Shown piece after piece: positions 37,047 through 49,500 of a DNA stretch of 64,000 nt. The notes below the pieces were generated by a model, which was not told where the DNA came from, made no database searches, and saw only the letters and a program-made list of their open reading frames with translations. Position numbers and translations under genes: made by a program. Within the stretch, counting starts at the first letter, position 1. Every line of letters starts with the position of its first letter. This DNA is from Breviolum minutum Mf 1.05b.01 (lineage: Eukaryota; Sar; Dinophyceae; Suessiales; Symbiodiniaceae): positions 97,602 to 161,601 of the forward strand of contig DF239094.1 of assembly GCA_000507305.1 (NCBI GenBank). Reading direction: 5' to 3'.

Positions 37047-38948
37047 ATGAGTGACTACTTGTCCACTGGGGGTGTCCGTGCCCCTGAAATCTTAGTCGAC
37101 ACCCCAAGAAGAGCAAGCTCTACTCCTGTCCCGAAGGACGAGCTATTTCTGGAAGGCTATGGACGACAATTTGGTGAGACACCTTGCCAAAAAACATGGA
37201 CTTTTACCATCCAAAAAACAAGTTGAACAAAATTACATATATTATATTTATTACATAGAATACATATATCATATATATATATTACGCATATATATATATA
37301 TTATTACATGCATGATTATTATATGATATATAATATATAATTATATATACGTATTTTAGTTCAGTACATGTATGTCCAGTGCTCATTTTTTTGTTAATCC
37401 CAATGTGTTTACTTTGTTCTTAACCTTGCTCCGATCATTCTGTTGAGCTGTTTGACCTATAAGGAAGATGACCTACAGTATCGGTTTGACCTATGGTGCT
37501 GGACTTCTTACTGGGGGTTTCTATGGTGGTTTGTTGGGCATTCGACAAGGTGGTGCAACACCCAAACTCTTCTTGAACTCGGTGCTGAATTCATGTAGTC
37601 GCTATGGTCCAGCTTTGGCCAATCAGTCGGCCATCATCACCATGTATTATGTTCCTTGGTGGGAAACCACCCTGTGGTTGGTGATGTTGCTGAAAAAAAC
37701 GTGTTTTTGGAAGATAGGGTGTGCTTTGAGAAGTGTCAATATGTGTCAAATGTGGTCTTTGTCCTTTCTTTTGAAGACTTATATACCGAAAGAAACCAAA
37801 AAATCAAGAGTGGGATCAGGATGGTCAGAGGATTTGTTTAAGATACACCTTGGCAAGTTTCTGTGTTGCCATCAAACCCAGTAGCAGTTGCATGAACCTA
37901 GTACATGTTACCTGCATTATGGTTACACTGGTTGAATCCCATTGCTCTATTCATTTGCATATGTATACTACCATTTGCACTAGGGTCAAAGTAGCCAAAG
38001 TGTGTCGCAGTTTAGCATTTTTGTAAGGGAACCCCTCGCAAACCAAGGTTCATGGGGGGCAGGCACTGCAACCAACATGGTATTTTTCAATATTTTTCAA
38101 CCATGTTTTTTGATAGTCGAACATATGTTTCCCGAGCTAAGCCGCGAAGCTCATCAAGTCCAACATTCAATGATTGATTAGGGCATCGGCATGCCACCGA
38201 GTCGGTTGGTCGTTTGCTTTTCGATGTGGGATGTCGACTCTCAGAAAAAAGGGTTCAGAGATACCTCCTGGCATTTTTTTTTTGAAGAAACTTCCCCCCC
38301 AAAACCATCCCTACATTGTGTGAAATGGTGCAAAATTATGTGTGATATAATAGCATGGGACAGCATGGGAAAATGCAGAAAACAATTGCTGTATTGAACA
38401 GTGCCACTCCATGTGCCTCCAAATCCAAAAGCTTGCTGGGAATAGACTTGTAAATTATGTCAATCTGAACTATTGCCCTTTTGTTGCCTGCAAGATTCGC
38501 AACTGGTGCGCTTCTTTAGGTGACATGCGTGAAATACATACAGGGATGCGGACAATAAATATTCTCCTGATTCATAGCCAATGCGTATATTATTGCATAT
38601 GGGATACAAATGTGAATGACATTGCTTGTATTATAGGATTTTCATAGGATTATAGAAACATATTTGAACATACTGATTATTGTATAATGATATATTAGAT
38701 GATACAATCATTTTCCATCACTAGTTCTCTTTGGCTGTAGAACAGCCACCAGCAGTCAGGTCGGGTTCAACGGCTTGATCAGCATGATGCGATCAGATGA
38801 TACCTTCAACTCTGCGCTGGCCGGTGCATCAGCAGGAGCTTTGTACAAAGTAGCATCCCGATCTCTTGAATCCATCGGGAGATATTCGGTGGCTGGCTGT
38901 GCATTCTTCACAGGCATTGACTATCTCATGCGCACCGGACGATTTTGA
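37047..38948 (+). CDS. TIM17/22/23-family import channel subunit, probably TIM23
   Basis: TIM23 forms the presequence channel of the mitochondrial inner membrane. Exon 1, 37047-37175, starts at ATG: MSDYLSTGGVRAPEILVDTP, then LEGYGRQFG at its end. Exon 2, 37468-37650: glycine-zipper helices GLTYGAGLLTGGFYGGLLGI and FLNSVLNSCSRYGPALANQS. Exon 3, about 38746-38948: DDTFNSALAGASAGALYKVA, then a last helix YSVAGCAFFTGIDYLM and stop TGA. The N-x-x-L-N/G-P-x-x-x-N and D-x-x-N-S-x-x-A-G-x-x-x-G-x-x-Y-K signatures fit TIM23. The first donor works in phase as GA (GGT|GAGACA). The exon 2/exon 3 junction is one base off with a simple GT-AG intron, so a tiny exon or an unusual border lies between. Confidence 0.8.
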
Positions 38949-39795
38949 GGAAAGATGTCTTTCAACAAAAAATCCAGGGGGGCGGCAAAGCTGCTCTCGT
39001 ACAGTTGGCAACAATGCTGTGGGCGCTGTGTCCAAAAAAAGTCAAAAGGCTTATTGGTTGATTCCACCAAGGGGCAGGTTTTAGCCGATTGATTGTGTAT
39101 GCTGGAACTGTGAGAAGGAAAGAATGAGAAAATATGACAGATTCATCAGCATAATACATAGATACATAGATACATAGTACATCATAGTACATAGCTTATT
39201 TACTTATATATGTATTCTTATGTGTAGAGTGAGTGCAGCAGAAGTTGAATGTTTGGGACCCAAGTCCTGTGAAAAATGTTGCACTGCGGTTTTGGTAGAA
39301 CATGTCCTTGCAGGGATGCACCTTGTTGTTTGGCAACATAGATTGAGTGGCTCATGTATAAGGTATCTCCAATAGTCTTTAGAAGAAACCACAAACGAAG
39401 CAAGCTTCCCAACCTTTATAGGGTCACACACACACACAGAAGCTGACTGCTCGTCATTTCGACTGGCTTTTGCTTTTGGATGATTTTGATGCGGAAAGCT
39501 GCATTTCGGTTGTTCAAGATGAGCGCGACTAGCATTTACAATAGGTGTTCTCATTTGTACTCTTTGACGCATCCCTCAGCAGAATTAAGTTGCCAGAGAT
39601 GGATGATCCTGTTTCTCAAACAAAACCATGGTATTTAGACATGTATTTATTTTGTCAAAAGTGCTTGCTGATACATGAAAGTATGCCACATATAGCTAAC
39701 ATTGGCTAACTTACCCAACCCGCACAGCATTGTATTTAAAGCGGCCACATTCGTAACTGTATATAGTTGTTTCAACGGAGGGAGTTCTAGGTACT

Positions 39796-40074
39796 TTGTC
39801 CGCTTGGCCCAGCATGGCCATGTTTTCCTTGCGGCGCACAACATGTCGTGGGAGTCTTACTTCTATCTGCAATTGCTTTGCAAAGCTTCCATCAGCTTCA
39901 AGCCTTGCAACTGAGTTCTTGAAGGTTATTTCCCCTTCAGGCTCTGAAACATTCCTGCTCAGCAAACTAATCCGAAATCACGAATTGAGGAACTGGCACC
40001 ATTTTAAGCAGAAACTCGGTGACTACCCGCATGGTGCCGTGATGCTGGCTTTCTTGCACCTGGGTGCTTTCTGA
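39796..40074 (+). CDS. candidate exon, unidentified
   Basis: Open frame with SSLATEFLKVISPSGSETFL and LSKLIRNHELRNWHHFKQKL, ending DYPHGAVMLAFLHLGAF and TGA. The 3' half has good coding character; the 5' border is unclear. It lies between the TIM23-like gene and the first recognised BCAT exon. No family recognised. Confidence 0.35.
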   Translation: MSAWPSMAMFSLRRTTCRGSLTSICNCFAKLPSASSLATEFLKVISPSGSETFLLSKLIRNHELRNWHHFKQKLGDYPHGAVMLAFLHLGAF

Positions 40075-40511
40075 GGTTCTGGGCGATCAAGTCCAAAATT
40101 TATGACATTTGGAAAGTAGATCTGAATCGAAAGTAATCTGAACAGTAGTTCATCATATTTCATCACTTAACAAGACATAAATTGCCAGACCTATGGAGAT
40201 GTGGGGCGAGCCTTTGCCAGAGAGGGTAGGTGCAGTATGGGGCAGTGGTTTTTGGAATTTTTGAATTGACGGACTTTCAACTACAAAGTGAAACGCGCTA
40301 TGACATGCTTTGCAAAGTTTACATGCGGAAATTCAAGATTGAAGACCTATAAACCGTTTCCATGTTTTGCAGCATTTTTCCAATGATATGATGTTTTTTG
40401 GTGGAGTGAACAAATATACCAAATTCCGCAAGACAACGTCGAGATATCTTTGTCAATGTTTCACCATCTCATCTCCCTCGAAACTCTCAAGCTCGGCGTG
40501 GTTTTTTGAAG

Positions 40512-43500
40512 GTTCTGCTCCCTTGGATTGGCGTTCCTTAGGCTTTGACTATGTCCCAACCAAATCTCACATCCGTTGGGGCGACCCAATTGGTGAAAAT
40601 GGGTGGCTTTATCCCAGAAAATTACACATTCGCGACTTTTTTCGGGGAAGTGATTCTGTTTTCCGGGTGGCTTTTAGATTTAGATACTGTTTGGGATCTC
40701 TTTGTTTTTATGACATTGTTTTCTTTTAATGTAACTGTAAGTGTTACACACTGTAAGAGATTTGAACATTTGCACGGTGTGAGACTGGAAAGATGTTTTT
40801 GATGACATGTGATCCATAAATCGCAGAAAAAATCGCCGCATTACCAAGGCTTCGTAACCCTGGCATGTGCTGATGGCGGATGGGGACCCCTTTGGAGTGA
40901 AGCAAAAAGGAAGATGTTTCAGAGATGCAGCGGCTTGACATTGCAACACATATGATATATATACGGTTTATCTACATCCTTTGGGTTTCCGGGCTTGGAA
41001 AGATGTGAAACTGGGTATGTTTTGGGGTTTTGCTATAGAAACTCTGTCCGAACCAACAAAATCAGATGTGAGGGATTGTTGTTTTTGGTGGCAGGAAGCT
41101 AGAGGTGTGGTCCTCATCGAATCTGCCTTTAGTATGCAATGTCATACTTCAACCAACAATGTCATAATGGCATGGTTTCAACAAAATCCCCCCTTTCATC
41201 CAAGGAACCCTGGTAATTACATATATCTCACCACAATTGTTTCTCACCATCCGGCTGGCACAAGTTGGAGCGTGAAACCGTGACAGGTTTGGAAGGACGG
41301 TCAGTGGGATTCAGGCCATACATTTCAGGATCCGCAACTGGGGCTGTAATAAAAAGGGAAGAGGTTGATGAAGATGGAGAAGGGTGCGAGAGAAGTTTTT
41401 GTTGTGGCTGGTTCCCACAATTCAATGCTGTTTTTTTCAAGTATAGAAACCGTAGTCTTGACACGGAACACCTTCATTTTATGAATTCAAAAGTAGTTCT
41501 GTTGCTTGGACAGCTGGCTGGAACAGCTCCTTGATCAACATCGATTTGTTAAAAGAGCAGCTAAGGTATTTGCCAGTGCACATTCTTGCCAACGTCTTCC
41601 ACTATGGACAAGCACTGTTTGAAGGCTTCAAAGGCACCCCGAACATCCCTGTACGACTCGATTGACTCGTCTGGCGAAGATGGCCATTCCGCAGGTTTCC
41701 ATACAAAGAAGGGGGAGGTTGGTGTCTTTGCGGACAAGCTGTTCCAAGCTTAGAAATGATTGGTGCCAAACTGTCGCTGAGAAAGGTTTGGAATCACAGT
41801 GGCATCATTATGATTTCATGTGGAAAGGTGCGAAGCCCTCATAGAAAAAAGATATATGTATAGAGATCATGATGTCACCAAGCTAACAAACAATGATAAA
41901 TACATGTATATATATATATATAATTCATATATGTGTATATACACATAGGAAATCTAGCGGGTCAAAAGAAGCCCCTCACATTTGTTTGTTATTTTCAGCT
42001 CTTTCAACATTGACATGAACTGCAAGCGCTTGGCCCAAGGAGTTGGCAGCGTTTAAATCATGGCTGCCGCCGCTTCCGCATGCCTGAGGCGCCAGAGCCG
42101 ATAGGTAATGCCGATGGGGTTTTTGGAGGAGGCAGTAGCAAATATGAATGTTGACCCGTCATGACTTTAAGATAAAACCTCCAATTGTCATTGGAAGCGA
42201 TTTTCGACTCAGGTGCCGGCAAGCCTTTGGGAGACGGCCGTAGATCAAGCAGTCAGCTGGCTTCAATGGTACTTTTGGAGTGTCTACCAATCATGATCCT
42301 TGCTCCCTTTCTGTAGCCTAGTCAAACCCGGCCAATGCATGATGGCTTGGAGCCTCATTACTTTTCGGTACTTATTGGTACAAGCTAGACCTTTGAATCT
42401 TGCAGGTTTATGTATAGGGAGCCAAAGATTGCAGACACCTGAAGATTTCATTTGGATTCTTTGAATTGTATCTCCAAAATTGAGAGACTTCTCAGGCAGA
42501 TCCAAGATGTTCACCTGTGCACCAACCAAAAGACCTCCAACCTCCAAGGTCAAGGACAACATGAGCTTCATTCCTCCCTATGGTGCGCCAACCACTTGGC
42601 TCTAGTCCAACAAGACGTCCAGAAAGTCGTGCTGCGATGTTGAAGCAGGTACCAATGGTGCCCTTTATGTACGTCCCTTTATGTTTGGTAGTGGGCCCAG
42701 GCAAGAAGTGCCAATCCAGCCTGGGGATGTACTGGGTGAGTTGCTGAAGCAACACGTCAACCTCACTTTTCCAGACAGAGAGCGTTGTAAAAGCACTAAG
42801 ACTAGATTAATGTAGATGACACATATATCTATAAGGATTAAATATGATTAAATATACCGACATCTTGAAACATAAAAGTCCGTGACATCGAAGCATGCTG
42901 CTATTTCCCCCCAAACTTTGGCTTCTCTAAAAAACTTCAACTGGCAGGCTGGGTTTGGGCCCCTCCACGGAGTACACCTTTGTGGTATTTGTGAACCCCG
43001 TGGGGGATCTCATCTCAAGTCGTGTTCCAGCAGAGAGTGAAGATGAATGGCAATGGGATTCCCTGGTAAATGGTATATAATTGTATAAACATGTATATAA
43101 TAGTCCTGGTGGATCACTGGTACTGGGAGGTCGAGGGCCTAGGATGGATGCAACATCTGCATTTATTCGCTGCACCCAAGCCATTTGGTTTGGCCCAATC
43201 CGCCTTGACTTGCCACATCCGCGACTTTGCCAAAACCATGAGGGCCGTAAAAGCAATACGTCAACGTCCCCGTGGACCGAAGCAATCCACCATCTATGAT
43301 TGTCAGGAATGGGCTGATTTGTGCGACGAAGCCGACTTTTGGCATCGACGTTTCTTGGAGGTGGAGGCTGCTTACTACGCGATCCGAGGCAACGTGGTTG
43401 ACCGCTGCGATGCAGTTGATATTCATGTTCACAGCCCACGTGTACAGGCTGTGCCACACGAGGAGATTGTGAGGACGGTGGAGGAAAGTCATGTGAAGCA

Positions 43501-46500
43501 AGTCGAACTTTACAAAGAGGAGGTGGAAAAACATCACCGGAAATATGAAGCTGCTTTGAAGGAAGGCGCGGCTTGCAAAATTGAAGTATGGTGATTGGCT
43601 TGTTAGGCTTTGATAAGATAAGATATATTGTTCTTTCATGTTATTTCTGTGACCCTCAACTACTGAAAATAGTTGGCATTACCTCCCAAACAGTTTCTCT
43701 GCATCATTCCTTCGCAGGTAGTGTGAAGGAAGAGGAGTTTCGACTTCAACTTCGAGAAAAGGATGTGCAAGTTGAACGTTTGAGGGAGGAATTGAGGCAA
43801 AAAGAGCATCACATGAGTGAGCTCTCAAGGCACAAGAGTTTATTCGACAGCCATCAGAGTTCAGTTGAAATCTATCGTAGCGAGTTTGAAAGAAAGATGT
43901 TTGATAAAGAGAAGGAGCTGGACAGATTGAGAGAAGAATTGAAGCTGAAAGATCAAGAGATTCAGAAACTCCAAGAAGGTTTTACAAAGGTGAAGGAGAT
44001 TCATCACTATGCCATCTCCGATTCCTGTGATACTTCTGAGTTGAGGCATCGTATTCGTGATTTGGTGAGGCAGGTTGATCACTTGCATTTTGAAAGAGAC
44101 TTATGGTGGCGCAACAGGCATTGGTCAAGCCAAGCTTCGGCACCTGTACTAGTCACCGAAGTGCCGATCTTATCACCTGTGACTACGGTGATACCAAAGA
44201 CCACCGTGACTACAGTGGAGTCCACACCAATGAGTTCAGATCCGGAGAAAGTGCAAGTCACCGCGGTGGTACCTGCAAGCATGCCTGCAACAACAACCAC
44301 AGTGGTACCTGCAACAACCATAGTGCCTGCAACCACAGTGGTACCTGCAACAACCATGGTGCCTGCAACCACCGTGGTACCTGCACCAACAACCGTGCAT
44401 ACCCTTACACCAAGCCTTGTGCCACCAGTCCTGACAGTTTCAAGTCCCAGCATCACGGCACACTATCCAAATGGCTATGCTCGTGGACCATACTTTGGTG
44501 AGCCAGTGAGGTATATCAATCCTTCAAGGCTGGTCAGGTATGCCAGTTCACCGTGAAGTCATTAGCCATCGGGCGATATTGGTATGACCCATTGAATCAA
44601 GTCATTGGGCATTTTCACAACACACCGTTAAACGGTGATGTGATACGGTGTATCAGTATATATGGGGGGTGGTTTCCAACATGTTTCAAGCTCATGCGAG
44701 ATTAATCAAGATGGGTTTTGAAACCACCAACCATGAAGATTTGGTCTATCATGGTAGACCATGAAACGTCTATCCCTCTTCTAAAAGAAGAGGGACCCTA
44801 TACCTTGAATCGTGATGATGGAAGTACGAGTTTTGCAGGTCGTCTTGGATTTTAAATCTTAACATGATCTTAACTACGTGGGGGGGCGTTCTATGGCGTT
44901 TTAGAGGGCCCCTTTCCGCCATGACATCTGGAAAAATGCCATCAACCCTTAAGGTTGGCAGCTATTACCAGAGCGAGGATGGGGTGATGCAGGCATCAGC
45001 CCTAGTGAATGCGTTGATTTGGATAGTTGATGCTGCACGATGTTATAATCTTGAAGATCTATGATCAAATTGGATTGCACACTTTCATACACTTGGAAGT
45101 TTCAAAAAAATTGAACGAATACGAATACTTGAACTACACCCCCGCAAACTAACGGCTGGATACTGAACCATTTTGCAGATGTCCAACCTGTTCAGGCCCT
45201 TGATGGCTTGGTGAATGATTCCTATGACAGAGCTGCACCGCTTGGGTGCGCGGCTTATCAGTTGACGAGTGAAACGGTGATGCGAACCTGGTCAGGTTTC
45301 ATTCCTTTGGTTGATTTTATGGTCTTTGGGGAATTAATATGAATTAAGTATATGGCTCATCCAGGATTGATGACCCGGTAGGTTTCTATGATTCTATACT
45401 ATTTGAAATACCTTCGATCCTGTGATCATGGTGGTCAGATGTCATTCATTCTACCAAAAAATACCTGCAAATTTGGATGAAATTGTATCAACCCATGACA
45501 GGTGCGGTGACTGTAAAGCTGCTGGCAATTATGCAGCAGACCTTGAGAGTATGCATGCTGCCAAGAGGCACGGAGACCGAATCGGCCGAGTTTTGTTACC
45601 TCGATGTGTTGCAGTTTACTGGGTTGCAAACCTGGCAGTTTTGAGGCTGGGCTATCCCATCAGTTTGTATTTGGATGCACGAGAACGTCGATATGTGGAG
45701 GAGTTTAACACCTCAAATTTTGTGGCCATCACCAAGGACCAGATGAAACGATGTTTTCATTGCATTGGACCCCTTCATACACCATAGGTTTTCTGCAGTT
45801 CGAACTTGCAGGATACAATCGAAGACATGTTTTGTGGAATCAAGAATCTGAAGAGAGTTAAGTTGAAGTTGCGGGTGCATCAAACAGAAAAAACGTGGGT
45901 CCAGTGACCTCTACAACCAGTCTAAAAACGCACGAGATGATTCTGATAGAGACATCATTGAATTACGTTTCATCATACCTTCATCTTGGGAAATATGACC
46001 AGCTTCAGGTCCTTTCGAAACTGTTTACATCTCCTCTTTAAGCGTGCCTTTTTATGTTGCAAACGTGTGAGTCCTTGCAACACTCAGCTTGGTGTGTTGA
46101 TGTCCATGTCATCCAAAACAGAGCTGCAGTCCCTTCTAGCCCTTCTCAAGCGACGACACCCGCGATTCAAGCGGTGCAAGTGTGTTTCGACTCGACATGA
46201 TGATGCTGTCGAGATACTTGGCCAGATCAGAGGTTGCAGCATTCGATGGTTCTTATTTGCCAACATCTTTTATATTCTTTTATTTTGACTAGTCAAGCAG
46301 CATATTTGCATCATTTGATATACTGAAGTCATTTGAAATCCAATGTGTGTAGGTCTTTGGATGGCATTGTCGGAGGATTCCTTGTCTGTTTGTTTTCAGT
46401 TCGTCAAATTTGTTTAGCTTTGTGGCTTTTCTGAAGGTTTCCTTGTAGATAGGATTCATTTCGTAATTCAAACAAATCTGCATCTTGATTCCATTTCTGC

Positions 46501-49500
46501 AATGCTGGCAGCAGGTTGCAACAATTCTGATCTTATTTAATTTGTTTTGTCCATGTTCCAACGTTCAGGAGAGTTCTGTGGCATTCTGCTCTTAGCAGCC
46601 ACCGGCATTTGTGTCACCGGTGACATGGTGACCAGCAAACTCATCGAGGAATCAAAGTGGCCCTATTGGTACTTGCAAGGTGTGTGGACTAACATTTGCT
46701 GAGTCTATTTTTCTTTATTAAAAAGAGTTGAACATTTCAATTTTAAAATGTTTCATATATCACAGTGACACACTCTGGCCCACAGAAACCCTTCAGCAAA
46801 GTGATCACAACGAATGATCGTTGCAAGTATCATTCCATCTGCTTTTCCCACAACAACAGCAACAACAACAACAACAACGACGAAACTTATCTTCCTCTAA
46901 CAATTTATATAGAAAACACAATCAAACGTTTTGGAAACAGGTTCTGCTTGTATGGTTGCCTCAGTCTTCAATGCCTTGGCTGTATATTGCTTCAAGATGG
47001 AACTGCCAAGTCGAGCAGACCTCAAGTGGGTTATTGCCCGGTCTTTGCTGGAAGATTTGCATTGGTACCATGGTTTTTTGAAATGGAGAAAAGTGCAGGT
47101 TGAAACTGTTTTGTTAAATGTTTTGAATGTCTATGTAAAATACATCTTAAGAAACAGGTTTGATGTTTTGACATGTTTTGACAGATATGAAACACGCCCG
47201 TCAGAGTAGTTCAATTATTTCTCAGTGAGGAATGTGATTTTCCTTTTTCCCGAATTCTTTCCAAGGGTTCCCGTTTATAGTTGGGGTCTGGGGTTGGACC
47301 TGTGTTCGCGTCGCGTTCGTCGCCTCTTCAACTCGTCGCCAACTCGTCGTCAACTCGTTAATTTCCCTTCATTGGTCGGTACACACGCGCTGCGACACAA
47401 TCCTTTCCTTCAAAGGATGAAAAGTGGAGGAAGTCTCGCGTGGAATGCACTTTTTGGCGCTACCAAGTCACAAACTGGGAGGTCGTTTTCGCGTTTTGCT
47501 TGACAGGCGCAATACTTTGGAAGCGTGTCAAAGCAAGCGCGTCGTTTTTTCGTGGCAGGCACAGCACTTTCTGATGTGGCCTTTCGCGATGTCGTGGCAG
47601 GCGCAGCATTTAATGTGACGTGGCGAAGAGGTGCTGCTGTTTCGACGAATCGCAGTGACAGGGACGCGCCCCAACGTGTGTCGTGGCAGGCGCAGAATTT
47701 GGTGAGTGTCTTGAAAAGTGCCGGACTCTTCGCAAGAGTCATACTTTTTCAGCTTTGTAACCATGTAAACATGTCTTTATAAGAAAAACTCGCACGAAGT
47801 CGTATATTTTCAAGTTGAAAGTGTTGAATTTGAAGGAAGTCTCGCACGAAATGCTGGTTTTGGCGCTTCGAACTTTCAAGGTCAGATGTCATTTTCGCGT
47901 TTTGCATGGCAGGCGCAACACTTTGGAAGCTTCAAGATTGAAAAGTTGAAGAAGTCTCGCACGAAATGCTCGTTTTGAAAGTTTCGTTGCTTGAAAAGTT
48001 GCGGAAGCCTCGCACGAAATGCTCGTTTTGGAAGCTTGTTGCTTGAAAAGTTGCGGAAGCCTCGCACGAAATGCTCGTTGTGGATGCTTTTGCAATACTT
48101 TGTAGTACGGAGTAGTACTGGAGTAGTACTTTGTAGTACGTAGTAGTACTGGACTAGTACTTTGTAGTATGGAGTGTATTGGAGTAGTATTGGAGTAGTA
48201 CGGAGTAGTACTGGAGTAGTACTTTGTAGTACGACTTTGTAGTACGGAGTAGTACTGGAGTAGTACTTTGTAGTACGACTTTGTTGTACGGAGTAGTACT
48301 GGAGTAGTACTTTGTAGTACGGAGTAGTATTGGAGTAGTACTTTGTAGTACGACTTTGTAGTACGGAGTAGTACTGGAGTAGTACTTTGTAGTACTGGAT
48401 AGTACTTTGTAGTACGTAGTACTGGAGTAGTACTTTGTAGTACGGAGTACAGAACTGGAGTAGTACTTTGTAGTAAGTAGTACTGGGGTAGTTACTTTGT
48501 AGTACGAAGTAGTGCTGGAGTAATACTTTGTAGTACGGAGTAGTACTGGAGTAGTACTTTGTAGTACGGAGTAGTACTGGATGGACGTCGTTGTGACGTT
48601 GTTTCAGTCGGAGTAGTACTTTGTAGTACGGAGTACTACTTTGCAGTACGGCGTAGTACTGAAGTAGTTACTTTGTAGTACGAAGTAGTACTGGAGTCGT
48701 ACTTTGCATTACGGAGTAGTACGGTTGTAGAGACGTGTTGTGGGGGAGTGTTGTAGAGAAGTGTTGTGGTGAAGTGTTGTAGAGAAGTGTTGTGAAGGAG
48801 TGTTGTGGAGAAGTGTTGTGCCGAAGTGTTGTAAACAAGTGGTGTGGAGAAGTGTTGTGAGGGAGTGTTGTGGTGAAGTGTTGTGGTGAAGTGTTGTGGA
48901 GAAGTGTTGTGGTGAAGTGTTGTAGAGAAGTGTTGTGCCGAAGTGTTGTGGAAAAGCATTGTGAGGGAGTGTTGTGAAGGAGTGTTGTAGAGAAGTGTTG
49001 TGGTGAAGTGTTGTAGAGAAGTGTTGTGGTGACGTGTTGTAGAGAAGTGATGTAGAGAAGTGTTGTGGAGAAGTGTTGCGGAGAAGTGTTGTGAGGGAGT
49101 ATTGTGAAGGAGTGTTGTAGAGAAGTGTTGTGGTGAAGTGTTTTAGAGAAGTGTTGCGGTGAAGAGTTGTAGAGAAGCGTTGTGAAGGAGTGTTGTGGGA
49201 AGTGTTGTGAAGGAGTGTTGTGGACAAGTGTTGTGGAGAAGTGTTGCGCCGAAGTGTTGTAGAGAATTGATGTAGAAAAGTGTTTTGGAGAAGTGTTGTC
49301 GTGCAGTGTCGTGTTGTGAAAGAGTGTTGTAGGGAGGTGTTGTGAAGAAGTGTTGTGGAGAAGTGTTGTGATGACGTGTTGTAGAGAAGTGTTGGGACGG
49401 GGAAGTGTTGCAGAGGTGTTCTGAAGGAGTGTTGTGAAGGAGTGTTGTGGAGAAGTGTTGTGGTGAAGTGTTGTAGACAAGTGTTGGGAAGGACTGTTGT

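Noticed and set aside
42284..42755. Minus-strand open frames over BCAT exons
   Set aside because: The plus strand carries the BCAT motifs (NMSFIPPYG, GALYVRPFMFG) in the same span.
46289..46561. Minus-strand open frame present in both duplicated blocks (also 32968-33162)
   Set aside because: Its conservation is explained by the recent duplication; it lies upstream of transporter exon 1, has no family motif, and is shorter in one copy.
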